This document shows, in pieces, positions 25,953 to 37,972 of a stretch of DNA of 64,000 bases. The notes below the pieces were generated by a model that was not told where the DNA came from, ran no database searches, and saw nothing but the letters and a program-made list of their open reading frames with translations. The DNA lies in the NCBI RefSeq assembly GCF_002878395.1, contig NC_061111.1:24094735-24158734 (forward strand), read 5' to 3'. Made by a program: the position numbers and the translations under genes. Numbering within the stretch: the stretch's first letter is position 1; each line of letters starts with the position of its first letter. The stretch comes from Capsicum annuum (lineage: Eukaryota; Streptophyta; Magnoliopsida; Solanales; Solanaceae).

Positions 25953-25982
25953 ATCCACGCATCGCGCGGATATGAATACTAG
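25953..25982 (+). mobile_element. Helitron 3' terminus
   Basis: TCCACGCATCGCGCGGA can form a 7-bp stem with one mismatch and an ATC loop. About ten bases later the sequence ends in CTAG followed by T. This is the Helitron 3' architecture. The 5' end of this copy was not found: the start at 22454 belongs to a different, bounded copy. Confidence 0.65.
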
Positions 25983-27028
25983 TGTATTATATATAAATAC
26001 AAGTATATTATTGATAAAAAAAAGGATAGTACGTACAATTTATACATAGACATATCAATAACACATCAATATACATACATACACACACATATACATACAG
26101 TACCACTAATACATTTATTTAGTACCAATAATGGATATATATACATATGCATATACATACATACATACAAATATCAATAATATATATACCTTATCAATAA
26201 TGTATAGAGAAATACAAACATATATACAAAAACAAATACAAAACATAAATGAACAGACAGCCCTAAATTAAACCCAATGATGAATAATAAATAAATACCT
26301 AATAAAAACAGTCTGATAAATTCAGGGCAAAGAAAAAAGACATCCTTTATGACTAGAAAACAGAAGTCGACATTCCCAGGCAATTAAGGATTAGACTTTT
26401 ATGGAAAAATTTAGACCCAATGTATGGGTCTCTAAATGAAAAGAATTATTGGCGCAAGAGGGATTTTTAAAGAGATGGAAAAAAATAAACAAAGGAGGAA
26501 GGAATGAGTACTAAATCAGTGAATGTTTCCCATCCTATCCTATTTCTCCTTTATAATATTTTGTTTTTTATTTATTTTTTACTTTTTTGGTTTTTTGAAA
26601 TAAAATACGATATTTTCCGGCCTTTAATTTGTACGGAGAGGGATAGGGACGCGAGTGAGATCGGGAGAGAGGGAGGAGAGTGATGAGAGAGGTTATAGAT
26701 TGTATTTAATTGACAAGAGAAGTTATTGATTGTAATTAATTAAACTAAAAATTACATAAAACCACAACTTAAGTATCACTCATTACACAAAATCCAACTC
26801 TCAAAGACATATTACAAAAATTTCACTTTTTTAATTTCTCTCTCTAAAAGTACATATACATAACCTTTTCAATTTTTGTAAGGTCTGTTCTCCTTGAAAG
26901 AAGCCTAAAATCAATGAGTCGTTACCATTTTTGAATTCATTACCATGTTTGATTCAAACTCTTAATTGCATTCAATTCTAACAAAAACACCATTTTTCAA
27001 TATTTCGTAATTTTTAAGATTTGAGCTT

Positions 27029-27070
<42 letters not shown>

Positions 27071-28545
27071 TTTAACATCTAAAATTTTGTAGTCTTTCAT
27101 AGTTAAATATCGACATAATTATATACATAAGTAACCAGGAGAATATACATAAGTTTGTCATGTTCATTCATATATACATTCGTCATATTGCTAGTTTGTA
27201 TAAATATTTTTTTTCTGAAAACAACATAATATTGGTAAATAGTAACACTGCTTATAATGTATGTGTATATGTCTACATATACATACAAATAATATTTATC
27301 GATAATTATTTATTTCATAAATGCGATGTATGTATATGTCTACATATACAATAGTGAATAACAAATTCATATACAACACACATTAGCAATCAAAAAATCA
27401 ATGAACATATGCATAATATAAAAAATACAATAGACATAAGTCACCTAAAAAATATACATACATTTAACAAGATTATTGTAAATATCATATAAAATCTAAC
27501 ATCGCTTTATATATAACAACATATCTGACTTAGACAAATACATAACAGATATGTATATAAATACATATTAACTCTAATTTTGTCATTGAAACTTAATAAC
27601 GCAGTAGCAAGATAATAACGCAACAACAACATATACAATAAAATAAAATTAAAATAAGACATCAACCACATGGCAAAGTGAAGAAAAACTGATATTTATG
27701 TCAAACAATCAATAACCCACTTAAATTGTTCAACAAAATATTACATAAAAGTAGATAATGAAAATCAACTGATTAATCAATATAAGTAGAGGAAAATTAA
27801 AAGTTATTGCTCCTTTGAAAAAAAGTTATGAAAACGCCTATTGTGATCCTCATGTCCAGATCGTCCACATAGATTTGTGCTTGATGAAAGAGACAACATA
27901 ACATACATCAATAATTTTTTGAGATTCGTCAATGTCTAATTCAGCAACAATTGACAAAATAAACTTCAAATTAATTATCGATTTTGCAACAATAATTCCT
28001 TCACTTTTGTACTTTACATATTCTGTTTCGATTTTTCATTCACCAGAATGCCTCAAAAGTATTGCAATATTCATCTTCTTCAATACAATTAAAAACATTT
28101 TTCTTTCAGAGAGATCAAAAATCAATGTTCAAATTTTTTTGGTGAATTTTGTTTTTCGATTGATTTATTTTTTATGTATTCGTTGTTTTCAAAATTTAAA
28201 TTAGTAGAGCTATTACATAATTTTGGGGATGCAGTAATCCATTTTTAATGATACTGCGTTAATTGTGTGCTTAATAGAAGGAAATCAGTTTTTTTCCTTT
28301 TAAATAGACGTTTAAAGATTTACATATACGTAGCAATTTATGTATATGACGGTTGTATGATGTATATTAATCGGGAGAGAGTAAAATAATTAATAAAGTG
28401 AAAGAGAGTGTAAATAAGTCTAATAGGGTTGAAATTTATGTTATTTATACATTAATTAAAACTTAAGATAAATAAAATATTTAGAGGACTTATGTTTGCT
28501 AAGTCCGGTAATTTTTCCAAAACATTACACGTTATAACTAACTAA
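25983..28545. other. AT-rich DNA with ACATAC-rich stretches, no gene
   Basis: Cryptically simple ATACATAC/TATGTATG sequence at about 26040-26220 and 27100-27600, and a run of 37 T at 27031-27067. Short hydrophobic open frames here reflect composition. No recognisable gene. Confidence 0.5.
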
Positions 28546-28547
28546 TA

Positions 28548-28763
28548 CTCCCTCCGTCCCAAATTGAGATGACACATTAATTAAGAAAAACAATTAATAA
28601 CATACCTAGTTTATCATAGTATCCTTATTAAATGATGTTTACAATTTAATTTGAAGAAAAAGTAATTAATGCAAAGGGTAAAACATGATTTTTTTTTGTC
28701 TTGATTAATAAAAAAAGATAAGTAAAATAGAGAATCAAATTAGAAAATTTGAGACGGAGGGAG
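28548..28763. mobile_element. Stowaway MITE (216 bp)
   Basis: The left end CTCCCTCCGTCCCAAATTGA and the reverse-complemented right end CTCCCTCCGTCTCAAATT are near-perfect inverted repeats. TA flanks both sides (28546-28547, 28764-28765). No coding sequence. Confidence 0.9.
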
Positions 28764-28804
28764 TATATATCAAGTTATATACAATCTTGCTTTACTATTG
28801 AATT

Positions 28805-28930
28805 CAGGGCCGACTCAAATTCTAGGCCACTAAAGCAATCACCAAAAAAATTAAGGGCCATATTTTATTTAAAATGTACTTATATATATATTTATTAAAA
28901 ATATTATATTTAATTACAAATTTAAAATAG
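28805..28930. mobile_element. hAT terminal fragment (one end only)
   Basis: CAGGGCCGACTC and the following GCC-rich stretch resemble the inverted right end of the hAT at 22330-25116, including a later AAGGGCCATATTTTA-like motif. No matching opposite end or target duplication was found. Confidence 0.4.
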
Positions 28931-29104
28931 AAGAAAGTAAATGTGTGAGTATTGGATTGTAGGGAAGTGGAACAAATTTTGGAGAATAATTTCTTATGGA
29001 AAACAAAATTTTCTAACTTATCTCCTAATAATTTGGGTCACATTATTATTTACCTTATATCATTTTTTTAACTATATATTATATCCTCTCTTTAATTATT
29101 TTTA

Positions 29105-29132
29105 CTAGGATAGGTACCCGCGCGATGCGCGG
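29105..29132 (-). mobile_element. Helitron 3' terminus (minus orientation)
   Basis: On the minus strand CCGCGCATCGCGCGG forms a perfect 6-bp stem with an ATC loop. It is followed after about nine bases by CTAG and then T. The element extends to higher coordinates. A possible 5' start, TCTATACTAGATAAGG, reads leftward from 30319, but its preceding base is C rather than A, so that border is tentative. Confidence 0.7.
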
Positions 29133-30625
29133 AATTATTTTAAAAATATTCATTAAGAAAATATTAGCTCATTTATTTTGAAATTATAAAATTAATCAAT
29201 TTTTGTTATATCAAATTAACTATTTCAAAAATAATTGAAATATTAAAATAATTATTAATAGTAAAATTACAACTGATATATAATAATTAATCATAATTTA
29301 AATCATTTTAGATATTTTGATATGAAAAGAACAATATGAATAAATTTTTTAATCATATTCCATTGACTGATTTTTAATATTTATAAAATATGAAATATTA
29401 AATAATTTTTAATTTTTTTTGTTGGTCTTTTACTTTTATATTTTTAATCAGTTAAGACATGTAATAATATTCTTATTTTTCATTTCAAATTTCAATTTTT
29501 TTAGGTCTATCAATTCAACTTTAACAGTTAATTACACTTTATTTTTTAAAAAAATTATCTTTAAATTCTTTTTCAAATACTTAAAGTACTTAATTGTATC
29601 AATTACAAAATTTCTTATTCCAAATTTTAAATTTTACAACTCTCAATTCAAAAACTAAGCACATATTTATTATTTTCTTTTAAATTTTACTCTTTGTTCT
29701 ATTGTTTAGTTTCATCATTAATATTTTTAAATATTTTAATTATATTTATTATTATATTTATTAAATTAATTCAAATAAAAGCTCTCATTCTACTATCAAT
29801 ATACCCCCACCCCTATCCCCATCTCCCAATCAAATCCCATACCCACCCCCACCTTTTATCTACCACCATTCCAACTCCAGCTTGCCATTTTCAAAGTTTA
29901 TTGATTATTCTGAACTAGGTATATATGAAATCAACCTTTTTATTTAATAATAAAAAATATTTACTAACCCAAGCAACCTAGCACAATAAAAAAAGAGGTC
30001 AGCGTCCAATATATAAAATTATTTCATGAAAACCATTGATCTCAATTCTTCACACGTCCAAACAATACAAAATTGTTAGCAAATTATAATCAAATAATCT
30101 AAACTTAAGTTTTGAATAGTAAGCAAATTAGGCACAAATATAATAATAAAAGCATATGTCAGCCATGAATATTATATATCAATAAATGAATTTGATTGGA
30201 CAATCAAGGAATAAGCTCAAAGAAAAAAATAAGTAGAGAATGAACTAAGAAGCAAATTTGATTGAAAAATGAATTTATATAGGAAAGGTTAATTGAAATT
30301 ATGCCTTATCTAGTATAGAGCTTGTTTTTTATACAAATTTTAGAAAAATCTGTTACTTCTAATTCAAATTCAACATTCGAAAGTTTATCACAATTTCAAC
30401 TAACTAATTTTCAACACACTCTATCTTTATCTAAAAGTATTTTGTTAAAAAAATATTTTTAAAATTAAATTTTATTAAAATAAATAATATAACATACAAT
30501 AATACTATGAATATGAACTTTGCCCAAAATAATACAATGCAATTATTGAAATCTTTATTGAATTAGTTGCCATCAAAATGCGTTAAATTAAAATTAAATT
30601 AAAATAAAATTTATAATATAAAAAG
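29133..30625. other. AT-rich DNA, probably Helitron interior, no gene
   Basis: A C-rich patch lies at about 29802-29880 (CCCCCACCCCTATCCCCATC). Open frames at 29419-29918 are low-complexity and show no motif. No exon chain was recognised. Confidence 0.45.
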
Positions 30626-30842
30626 TGTTATGATATATATCAATTATAGTGAATGTATATCAAGATCTATTTGATGTCTATTAGGATTTGATGTATTTGT
30701 TTTTTAGTGTGAAACTAGGAGCAAATTCCTCCTATAAATAGAAGGGCTTCCTTCATTGTAAATCATCCCTCAAGAGAAGAAATAAGAATTACTCTCTCTG
30801 TTTTCTCTACTCTTCTTTCTTGTTCTTTATTATTTTATAACA
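30626..30842 (+). repeat. 5' LTR of copia element 1
   Basis: 217 bp, TGTTATG to ATAACA. It contains the TATA box TATAAATA at 30733-30740 and a pyrimidine-rich CTCTACTCTTCTTTCTTG stretch near the end that fits the transcribed R-U5 part. It is followed by a primer-binding-site-like GTTATCAGCACGAG at 30844-30857. Confidence 0.9.
30733..30740 (+). promoter_or_regulatory. TATA box in copia 1 LTR
   Basis: TATAAATA about 110 bp before the LTR end. The same sequence is kept in the 3' LTR (near 36268) and, in a different LTR family, in the 3' LTR of copia element 2 (minus strand, near 38150). Confidence 0.7.
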
Positions 30843-30918
30843 CGTTATCAGCACGAGACTCTACCGTCTCAAATTTGAAGGTTAAGGCTAAGGTATTATT
30901 ATTTTTCTTTTTTTTTTT

Positions 30919-31870
30919 ATGGCTAACAATTTTACGAAGTGTGAGTTTGTTGCCCTTCAAAGTTCGAAAAAGAACTATATTTCATGGGTGTTGGATGTTG
31001 AAATCCACCTAGATGCTATGGGTCTTGGAGACGCCATAAAGAATGAAAATACAACATCTAGTCAAAATCGTGCTAAGGCTATGATTTTCTTGCGTCATCA
31101 TCTTGACGAAGTTCTAAAAATTGAGTACCTTACTACTAAGGATTCACTCGCATTGTGGAATATCCTAAAAGACTCGAAAGTACGCTATGAGTAGATGCAT
31201 CTAAGATTTCAAGACTACAAGTCTGTTCATGAATACAATTCTGCCATGTTCAAAATTTCTTCTCAATTGAAACTATGTGGAGAGACGGTCAATGATGACG
31301 ATATGATGGAAAAGACACTCTCCATTTTTCATGCCTTGAATGTGTTATTACAACAGCAACATCGAGAAAAAGGTTTCAAGAAGTATACTGAACTGAGTTC
31401 CCATCTTGTCGCAGCTAAAAAAAATAATGATTTGTTAATGAAAAATCACGAGAACCGACCAACTAGATCTGCACCATTCCCTGAGGTGAATGATGTGCAC
31501 GCTCACCATGCTAGGCGTGGAAAAGGTCGCGGCCCTGGTCACGGACGTGGTCGTGGTCGTGATGACCAAGAAAGAAACCCTGTCCGGGTGTTAATCATTC
31601 ATCTAACAAAAAAAAGATGAGAAACGTGAAACAATTACTTGTTTCTGATGTGGTGGAAAAGGACACTATTTACGTGACTTTCGTGCTCTCAAGCACTCGG
31701 TGGACCTTTATCAAGCATCGTTGAAGAAGAAAGAGAGAAATTCTGAGGCTAACTTTCTCTTTTAAAATAATGTTGACATCACATGCTTGAATGTAACAGA
31801 CTTTTTCAAGCATCCTCAAGGAAAGATTGGTCACTTGATTGGTGATGGTTCCGTAAACATGGAAGAATGA
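30919..31870 (+). pseudogene. Copia 1 gag
   Basis: Starts MANNFTKCEFVALQSSKKNY and continues with DAMGLGDAI and FLRHHLDEVLKIEYL, the start of a common plant copia gag (capsid) family. It has an in-frame TAG at 31192-31194, then continues MHLRFQDYKSVHEYNSAMFK with a basic glycine-arginine tract at 31500-31560. After 31620 a frame change exposes the nucleocapsid zinc knuckle CF-stop-CGGKGHYLRDF, with a stop replacing one residue and the last Cys replaced by Phe. A further stop sits near 31763. The terminal frame ends GDGSVNMEE-stop at 31868-31870, probably the natural gag end. At least four lesions make it non-functional. Confidence 0.85.
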
Positions 31871-32550
31871 ATGTTTTTTTTAAAATTTTTTTAATTATTT
31901 ATAAGAGTTAGTGAATACAGAATTATGTAAAAGTAGTTGTTTGCATGAGTATTATTTTTTGATTAGTATTGATTAAGTTCAATTATATTATTGTAGTTCA
32001 TTACTACATTAAATATTTTTTATTGCCATTATTTATTGTAAAGAAAAAAATAAGTATAAAAAAAAGACGTCATAAAAGGTAGGCGCATCTGTGGGGATGT
32101 GTTATAGTGATTTTTGGTTATTAAAACAAACATGCATGCTGCTGTGATGATGCACTCCACTTTCCATTACTTTATTTTTTTTGTTGTTGCTGTGATAATT
32201 ATTTGTTTAAAACTATGCTTTCAGCAATAATAATCTCTGCCAGTTTCTTTTCAATTCTTCCATCAACACAATGTACTAGTTAACTTGAGCATAAGGTGAC
32301 CTAATAATTAACGGTACTATTAACTTATATAATTATTATATTAAAGTTGTGCAAAGCTATAAGTAAGTATTAATTTTTTTTAATTATTAAAAACTAAAAT
32401 GCTAAGCTAAGCTAATCACGTACTAGTTATTTTTTTTGCTTAGTAAAGTATGATTAATAATTTCTTATAGTATAAGCCTTTACAAAAATTTAATATATAT
32501 CTTATTTGGTGTATGTCATTTTATTTAAAGATATGAATAATTTTTAAAGT
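31871..32550 (+). other. Non-coding AT-rich spacer between copia 1 gag and pol
   Basis: About 680 bp without an open frame, beginning ATGTTTTTTTTAAAATTTTT right after the gag stop and ending just before the protease frame. The minus-strand copia 2 has an AT-rich spacer at the same position (41776-41983). A gag-linked intron or terminator at this point is reported for plant Ty1/Copia elements. That reading is inferred here. It could also contain a later insertion, since it is longer than in copia 2. Confidence 0.6.
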
Positions 32551-33890
32551 AAGCTGTCAAATTGTGAAGATATATATTTGATTGATTCTGGCACTACACA
32601 TACGATATTCAAAGACGAGAAATATTTCTCTCATCTAAACATAGGCAAGATTAATGTCACTACAATTTCTGGTAGTGCTAATTTGATTGAAGGCTTTAGA
32701 AAAACCATTATAATCTTGCCCAAGGGAACTAAACTCATCATAAATAATGCCATATTTTCTCTTAAGTCTTGGAGAAACTTGATGAGTTTTAAAGATATCT
32801 GTGAAAGTGGTTATCATATCAAAACAATTGATGAGATGAATCTTGAATATCTTGGTATCACCAAGAATGTCTCTGGGTAGACATGTGTTATTGAAAAGTT
32901 TCCTGCTTTATCTTCTGGCCTGTATTGGACAAAGATTTGTGCAATTGAGGCACATTCTATAGTAAATCAGAAGTTTACTAATTCCAATACTTTCGTACGT
33001 TGGCATGATCCGTCTGGGACATCCAGGATCAATAATGATGAGACAAATCATAGAAAATTCAAATGGGCATCCATTAAAGAACTTGAAGGTTCTTTCGAAT
33101 GGTGAATTTTCATGCAATGCTTGTCATCAAGGCAAGCTGATTGTGAGGCCATCGCCAACAAAAGTTGGGATTGAGTCCCCTGCGTTCTTGGAATGCATAC
33201 ACGGGAATATTTGTGGACCCATTCACCCACCTAGTGGGTTTTTTAGATACTTTATGGTCCTAATAGATGCTTTATCTAGATGGTCTCATGTGTGCCTTTT
33301 GTCATCTCGCAACTTGACATTTGCAAAATTATTGGCACAAATAATACGATTACGGACATAGTTTCCCGATAATCAAATTAAGTCTATTCGCCTTGATAAT
33401 GATGCAGAATTTTCTTTTCAAGCATTTAATGACTATTGCTTATCACTTGGGATAAGAGTGGAACATCCTGTACCCCATGTTCACACTCAAAATGGCCTTT
33501 CTGAGTCATTAATTAAATGTTTATCGTTAATAGCAAGACCATTGCTTATGAAAACTAAGTTCCCTACTTCTGTTTTGGGTCATGCAATTTTGCATGCTGC
33601 AACACTTGTTCATCTTAGATCAAAATATTATCATAAATTTTCTCCGTTACAATTGATTTTGGGTCAAGAGACTAATATATCTCATCTGAGAATTTTTGGG
33701 TGCGGTGTATATGTACCTATAACAACACCAAACCACACCAAAATGGGCCTCCAAAGAAGGTTAGGAATTTATGTTGGGTTTGAATCACCCTCCATTATTT
33801 GCTATCTTTAACCCTTAACGGGAGATATGTTCACTTCTCGATTTGTAGATTGTCGGTTTGATGAGATAATTTTTCCAAAATTAGGGAGAT
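32551..33890 (+). pseudogene. Copia 1 pol: protease and integrase
   Basis: The protease frame keeps the catalytic triplet in IDSGTTHTIF (about 32578). It runs to a TAG at 32878-32880. After a frameshift near 33000 the integrase reads LGHPGSIMMRQIIENSNGHP, with the CNACHQGK half of the zinc-binding site (about 33112). The catalytic core follows as LIDALSRWSH (first Asp), RLDNDAEF (second Asp) and NGLSESLIK (Glu). A TAG at 33359-33361 lies between the first and second acidic residues. The C-terminal part has LRIFGCGVYVPI and a further stop near 33811. The active-site acids survive but the chain is broken. Confidence 0.88.
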
Positions 33891-34015
33891 AAAATAGAGA
33901 CATCAAAAGAGAAATTTTGTGGAAAAATCCATCACTATCTCATCTTGATCCACGTACTTCTATTTGTGAGCAAAAAGTAAAAAAGATTATTCATCTGTAG
34001 AGAATTGCAAATCAA

Positions 34016-35214
34016 ATGTCGAATGCATTTACAGATTTTAAAAGGATCACTAAATCACATATTCCTGCAGAGAATGTCCCGATTCAAATTGATGTCTCTA
34101 AAGGACCATCCACTAGTGTCATAGCTAATGAATCTAAAGCACGCTTAAAGCGTGGCAGACCATTAGGTTCTAAGGATCGAAATCCTAGAAAAATAAAAAT
34201 AAATGGTCAAGATGACACTACAAAAGATCCTCATATAGAAGCTTAAAATTTGAGCAATGTTGATATTCCTGAAGGAATCAATGAGTTTGAGACTGAAGAA
34301 AATGAGGAACTATTCATAAATTCAAGTGATGTTGAAACTAATTTGAATCGATCTGAAATAGCAGTGGATCATGTCTTTGCATACAATGTTGCAATGAAAA
34401 TTATGCAACATATCGAGGATCTTGACCTCGATCTGTCACAGAATGTCGACAAAGTAATGAATGGCCAAAATGGCAAAAAACAATTCAATCTGAATTGAAT
34501 TCACTTTCCAAACGTGAAGTTTTTGGACCTATAACTCAAACACCTAAGGGTGTTAAGCCTGTTAGCTATAAATGGGTCTTTGTGCGAAAAAGAAATGAGA
34601 AAAATGAAATACAAAGGTATAAAGCACGCCTTGTTGCACTAGGATTTTTACAACGACCTGGTGTCGATTATGATGAGACATATTCACCAGTTATGGATGC
34701 AATAACATTGCATTATCTTATTAGTTTCACTATCCACGAACGACTTGAAATACATTTGATGGATGTGGTAATAGCCTATCTATATGGATCACTTAATAAT
34801 GAGATAGACATGAAAATTCTCAAAGGATTTAAAATGCCGAAAGCATATAGTTCAAAGCCTCGGGAAATGTATTCCATTAGATTGCAGAGATCATTATATG
34901 GTTTGAAGCAATCTGGACACATGTGGTATAATCGTCTTAGTGAATATTTATCTAAAGAAGGTTATATGAATGATGAAATTTGCCCATGTGTTTTCATAAA
35001 GAAAATAATGTCGGAGTTTGTTATACTTGCTGTCTATGTCGATGAAATAAACCTTATTGGAACGCTAATAGAGCTTCAAAAGGCAATTGATTACCTAAAG
35101 AAAGAATTTGAGATGAAAGATCTCGGAAAGTCAAAGTTATGCCTTGATTTGCAAATTGAGCATTTGACAAACGGTATCTTTGTCCATCAATCTGCCTACA
35201 CAAAAAGGTGTTGA
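34016..35214 (+). pseudogene. Copia 1 pol: reverse transcriptase
   Basis: The linker frame (34016-34498, stop at about 34244) leads into WVFVRKRNEKNEIQRYKARL, PGVDYDETYSPV, HLMDVVIAYLYGSL and RSLYGLKQSGHMWYNRL, typical copia reverse transcriptase. The first catalytic Asp (LMDV) is present. The YVDD box reads YVDE at about 35034-35045, a change of the last catalytic Asp to Glu. The frame ends at TGA 35212-35214 after the HQSAYTKRC connection region. Confidence 0.9.
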
Positions 35215-36044
35215 AACGATTCTATATGGATGGAGCACATCCATTAAGTACTCCGATGGTTTTTCAATCACTTGATGTGAATAAGGATCCATTCCGATCT
35301 CAAAAAAAGAATGAGTAACTCCTTAGTCCTGAAATACCATATCTTAGTGCAATTGGTGCACTAATGTATCTTGCAAATACTACAAAGATTGATATTTCCT
35401 TTTCAGTAAATTTGCTATCAAGGTATAGTTCTGCACCTACTAGGAGACATTAGAATGGGATCAAACACATATTACGATATCTAAAGGAGACTGCCGATAT
35501 GGGCTTATTTTATTCTAAAAATTGCAGTTCCGATCTTGTTGGTTATGCTGATGCTGGGTACTTATCTGACCCGCATAAAGCTCGGTCTCAAACAGGCTGT
35601 GTATTCATATGTAGGGGTACAACCATATCTTGGAGATCAACAAAACAGTCTAACATAGCCACTTCATCGAATCATACTGAGATTATAGCTATTCATGAAG
35701 CAATTTGAGAGTGTGTATGGTTGAGGTCCATAATACATCTCATTCGAGAAAAATGTGGCTTGAAATGTGACAAAGTACCCACAATTTTATATGAAGATAA
35801 AGTAGCATGCATAACACAACTGAAAGGTGGATTCATAAAAGGAGATAGAACGAAGCACATTTCGCCAAAGCTCTTCTATACACATGAGCTCCAAAAGAAT
35901 GACGATAATGAAGTACAACTGATTCATTCAAGTGACAATGTGGATGATTTATTTACCAATTCTCTTCTAACTGCAACTTTCAAGAAGATGGTACACAAGA
36001 TCAGAATGCAAAGATTCAAGGATGTTCTTATTAGGGGGAGTTAA
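35215..36044 (+). pseudogene. Copia 1 pol: RNase H and C-terminus
   Basis: After frame changes the RNase H domain reads LVGYADAGYLSDPHKARSQT, with the first catalytic Asp in YADAG. It continues TTISWRSTKQSNIATSSNHT and EIIAIHEAI to a TGA at 35706-35708. The C-terminal part continues VPTILYEDKVACITQLKGG and GDRTKHISPKLFYTHEL, then stops at TAA 36042-36044. A purine-rich tract AAGGGGGAG (36143-36151) lies immediately before the 3' LTR and fits the polypurine tract. Confidence 0.88.
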
Positions 36045-36151
36045 TACGCGTTGTACTCTTTTTCCCTTAAGAGGTTTTGTCTCACTGGATTTTTCTTGTA
36101 ACGTTTTAATGAGGCAGCCAATATGCGTATTATTAGACATTCAAGGGGGAG

Positions 36152-36377
36152 TGTTATGATATATATCCATTATAGTGAATGTCTATCAAGATCTATCAAG
36201 ATCTATTTGATGTCTATCAGGATTTGATATATTTGTCTTTTAGTGTAAACTAGGGGCAAATTCCCCCTATAAATAGAAGGGCTTCCTTCATTGTAAATCA
36301 TCCCTCAAGAGAAGAAATAAGAATTGCTCTCTCTATTCTCTCTACTCTTCTTTCTTGTTCTTTATTGTTTTATAACA
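36152..36377 (+). repeat. 3' LTR of copia element 1
   Basis: 226 bp, TGTTATG to ATAACA. Compared with the 5' LTR it has a 10-bp tandem duplication (TCAAGATCTA) near its start, one missing G and about 11 substitutions by eye. Confidence 0.9.
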
Positions 36378-36579
36378 AAAAAGCTATTTTTCTTCTACAA
36401 AAATAGAGCATGATAATTGCTCGAGGAAAATGGGGAAATAGGGAATGAAGAATTTATGTGAGTGAGGGATTTAAGTTGGTTTAGGTTAATTAATAATTTT
36501 TCTTTAATTTGGCCATTTTCTTATTTTATCCTTTTCTTTTATGCTCTTTTTTTTTTTAAAAAAAAATATGTGTTTTTAT

Positions 36580-37090
36580 TATATAAATAACTTTTCACCC
36601 AAAATGAATGTAAAGTAGAATATAGTCAAACATAAGTTTTTTAATTATTATTTTTAACTAAGTAATAAATTGATAAGTAATTAACTTAAGCATTTTTAGT
36701 TAAACATTCAAATAGATTCTATTTTTAAGCAAATGATTTTTTTTTCCTTTTAGAAGAATAATGTATTTTCATACTCAAATATTATACATAGAGATAATTA
36801 TTATTATTATTATTATTATTATTTAATATTAAAATATATTTTATTATATTGAAAAGGATAGGTTATGAATGGTTAGAGTTTATTTAGAACTCTTCAATAT
36901 TAGGTTCCTAGTTTTAAGCTAATGATAGTTTTTTAAATTATAAAACCTAATATTTTAAATTTGAATATTTAAATATATCTATTCTTTTAATTCAAAATTT
37001 TTATTATCATATTTATAATCTTGTCCTAAGAACTGCCACATGACTTTCTATTGTGTTGCCACTTGGCTTCTTCTGATGCTTTTAATTTTA

Positions 37091-37174
<84 letters not shown>

Positions 37175-37406
37175 TGTATGTATATATGCATATTCTATAA
37201 ATAACTTTTCACACAAAATGAATGTAAAGTAGAATATAGTCAAACATATGTTTTTAATTATTATTTTTAACTAAGTGATAAATTGATAAGTAATTAACTT
37301 AAGCATTTTTAGTTAAAAATTCAAATGGGATTTTATTTTTAAGCAAATGATTTTTTTTCCTTTTAAAAGAATAATGTATTTTCATACTCAAATATTATAC
37401 ATAGAG

Positions 37407-37457
<51 letters not shown>

Positions 37458-37728
37458 TAATATTAAAATATATTTTATAATATTGAAAAGGATAAGTTAT
37501 GAATAGTTAGAGGTTATTTAGAACTCTTCAATATTAGGTTCCTAGTTTCAAGCTAATGATAATTTTTTAAATTATAAAACCTAATATATTAAATTTGAAT
37601 ATTTAAATATATTTATTCTTTTAATTCAAATTTTTTATTACAACATTTATAATCTTGTCCTAAGAACTGTCACATGACTTTCTATTGTGTTGTCACTTGA
37701 CTTCTTCTGATGCTTTTACTTTTGCTTA

Positions 37729-37775
<47 letters not shown>
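36580..37775 (+). repeat. 614-bp tandem segmental duplication with microsatellites
   Basis: Copy 1 (about 36580-37193) and copy 2 (about 37194-37775) align over nearly their whole length from ATAACTTTTCAC (36587 and 37201) to TGATGCTTTTA followed by TA repeats. Each copy holds a (TTA)n run, longer in copy 2 (about 37407-37457) than copy 1 (about 36796-36823), and each ends in (TA)n (37095-37139, 37731-37770). A (TATG)n run follows copy 1 at 37147-37183. The copies differ by scattered substitutions. Confidence 0.85.
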
Positions 37776-37784
<9 letters not shown>

Positions 37785-37972
37785 CTCAATATTGAGATCT
37801 TTTCCTCCCTCCCTCTCTCTCTCTACAAAACTTACTCCGATGTTACTAGCTTTTCTTGCCTACAATTACAAAAGAACAAACTACTTTTTGATGTGTTCTT
37901 TAAAATTTCAAGAATTGCATCAAGTGGTTGAAGGAAGACAACACTATTTCAATGTCGTTATATCAACGTATC

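Larger units (their letters stand above)
30626..36377 (+). mobile_element. Ty1-copia LTR retrotransposon, decayed (5752 bp)
   Basis: Direct repeats of 217 and 226 bp beginning TGTTATGATAT and ending TATAACA bound an interior with gag, protease, integrase, reverse transcriptase and RNase H in the Ty1-copia order. The flanks are AAAAG (30621-30625) and AAAAAG (36378-36383), so the 5-bp target duplication is plausible with one extra A. By eye the two LTRs differ at about 11 positions plus a 10-bp duplication and a 1-bp indel, and the coding region carries several stops, so the insertion is not recent. Confidence 0.92.

Noticed and set aside
26174..26383. 69-residue hydrophobic frame, possible small membrane protein
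   Set aside because: Low-complexity AT-rich region, no conserved pattern, no upstream context. The hydrophobicity follows from T-rich codons.
27031..27067. Run of 37 T as a possible retroposon poly(A) tail on the minus strand
   Set aside because: No LINE, SINE or processed gene sequence and no target duplication could be identified beside it.
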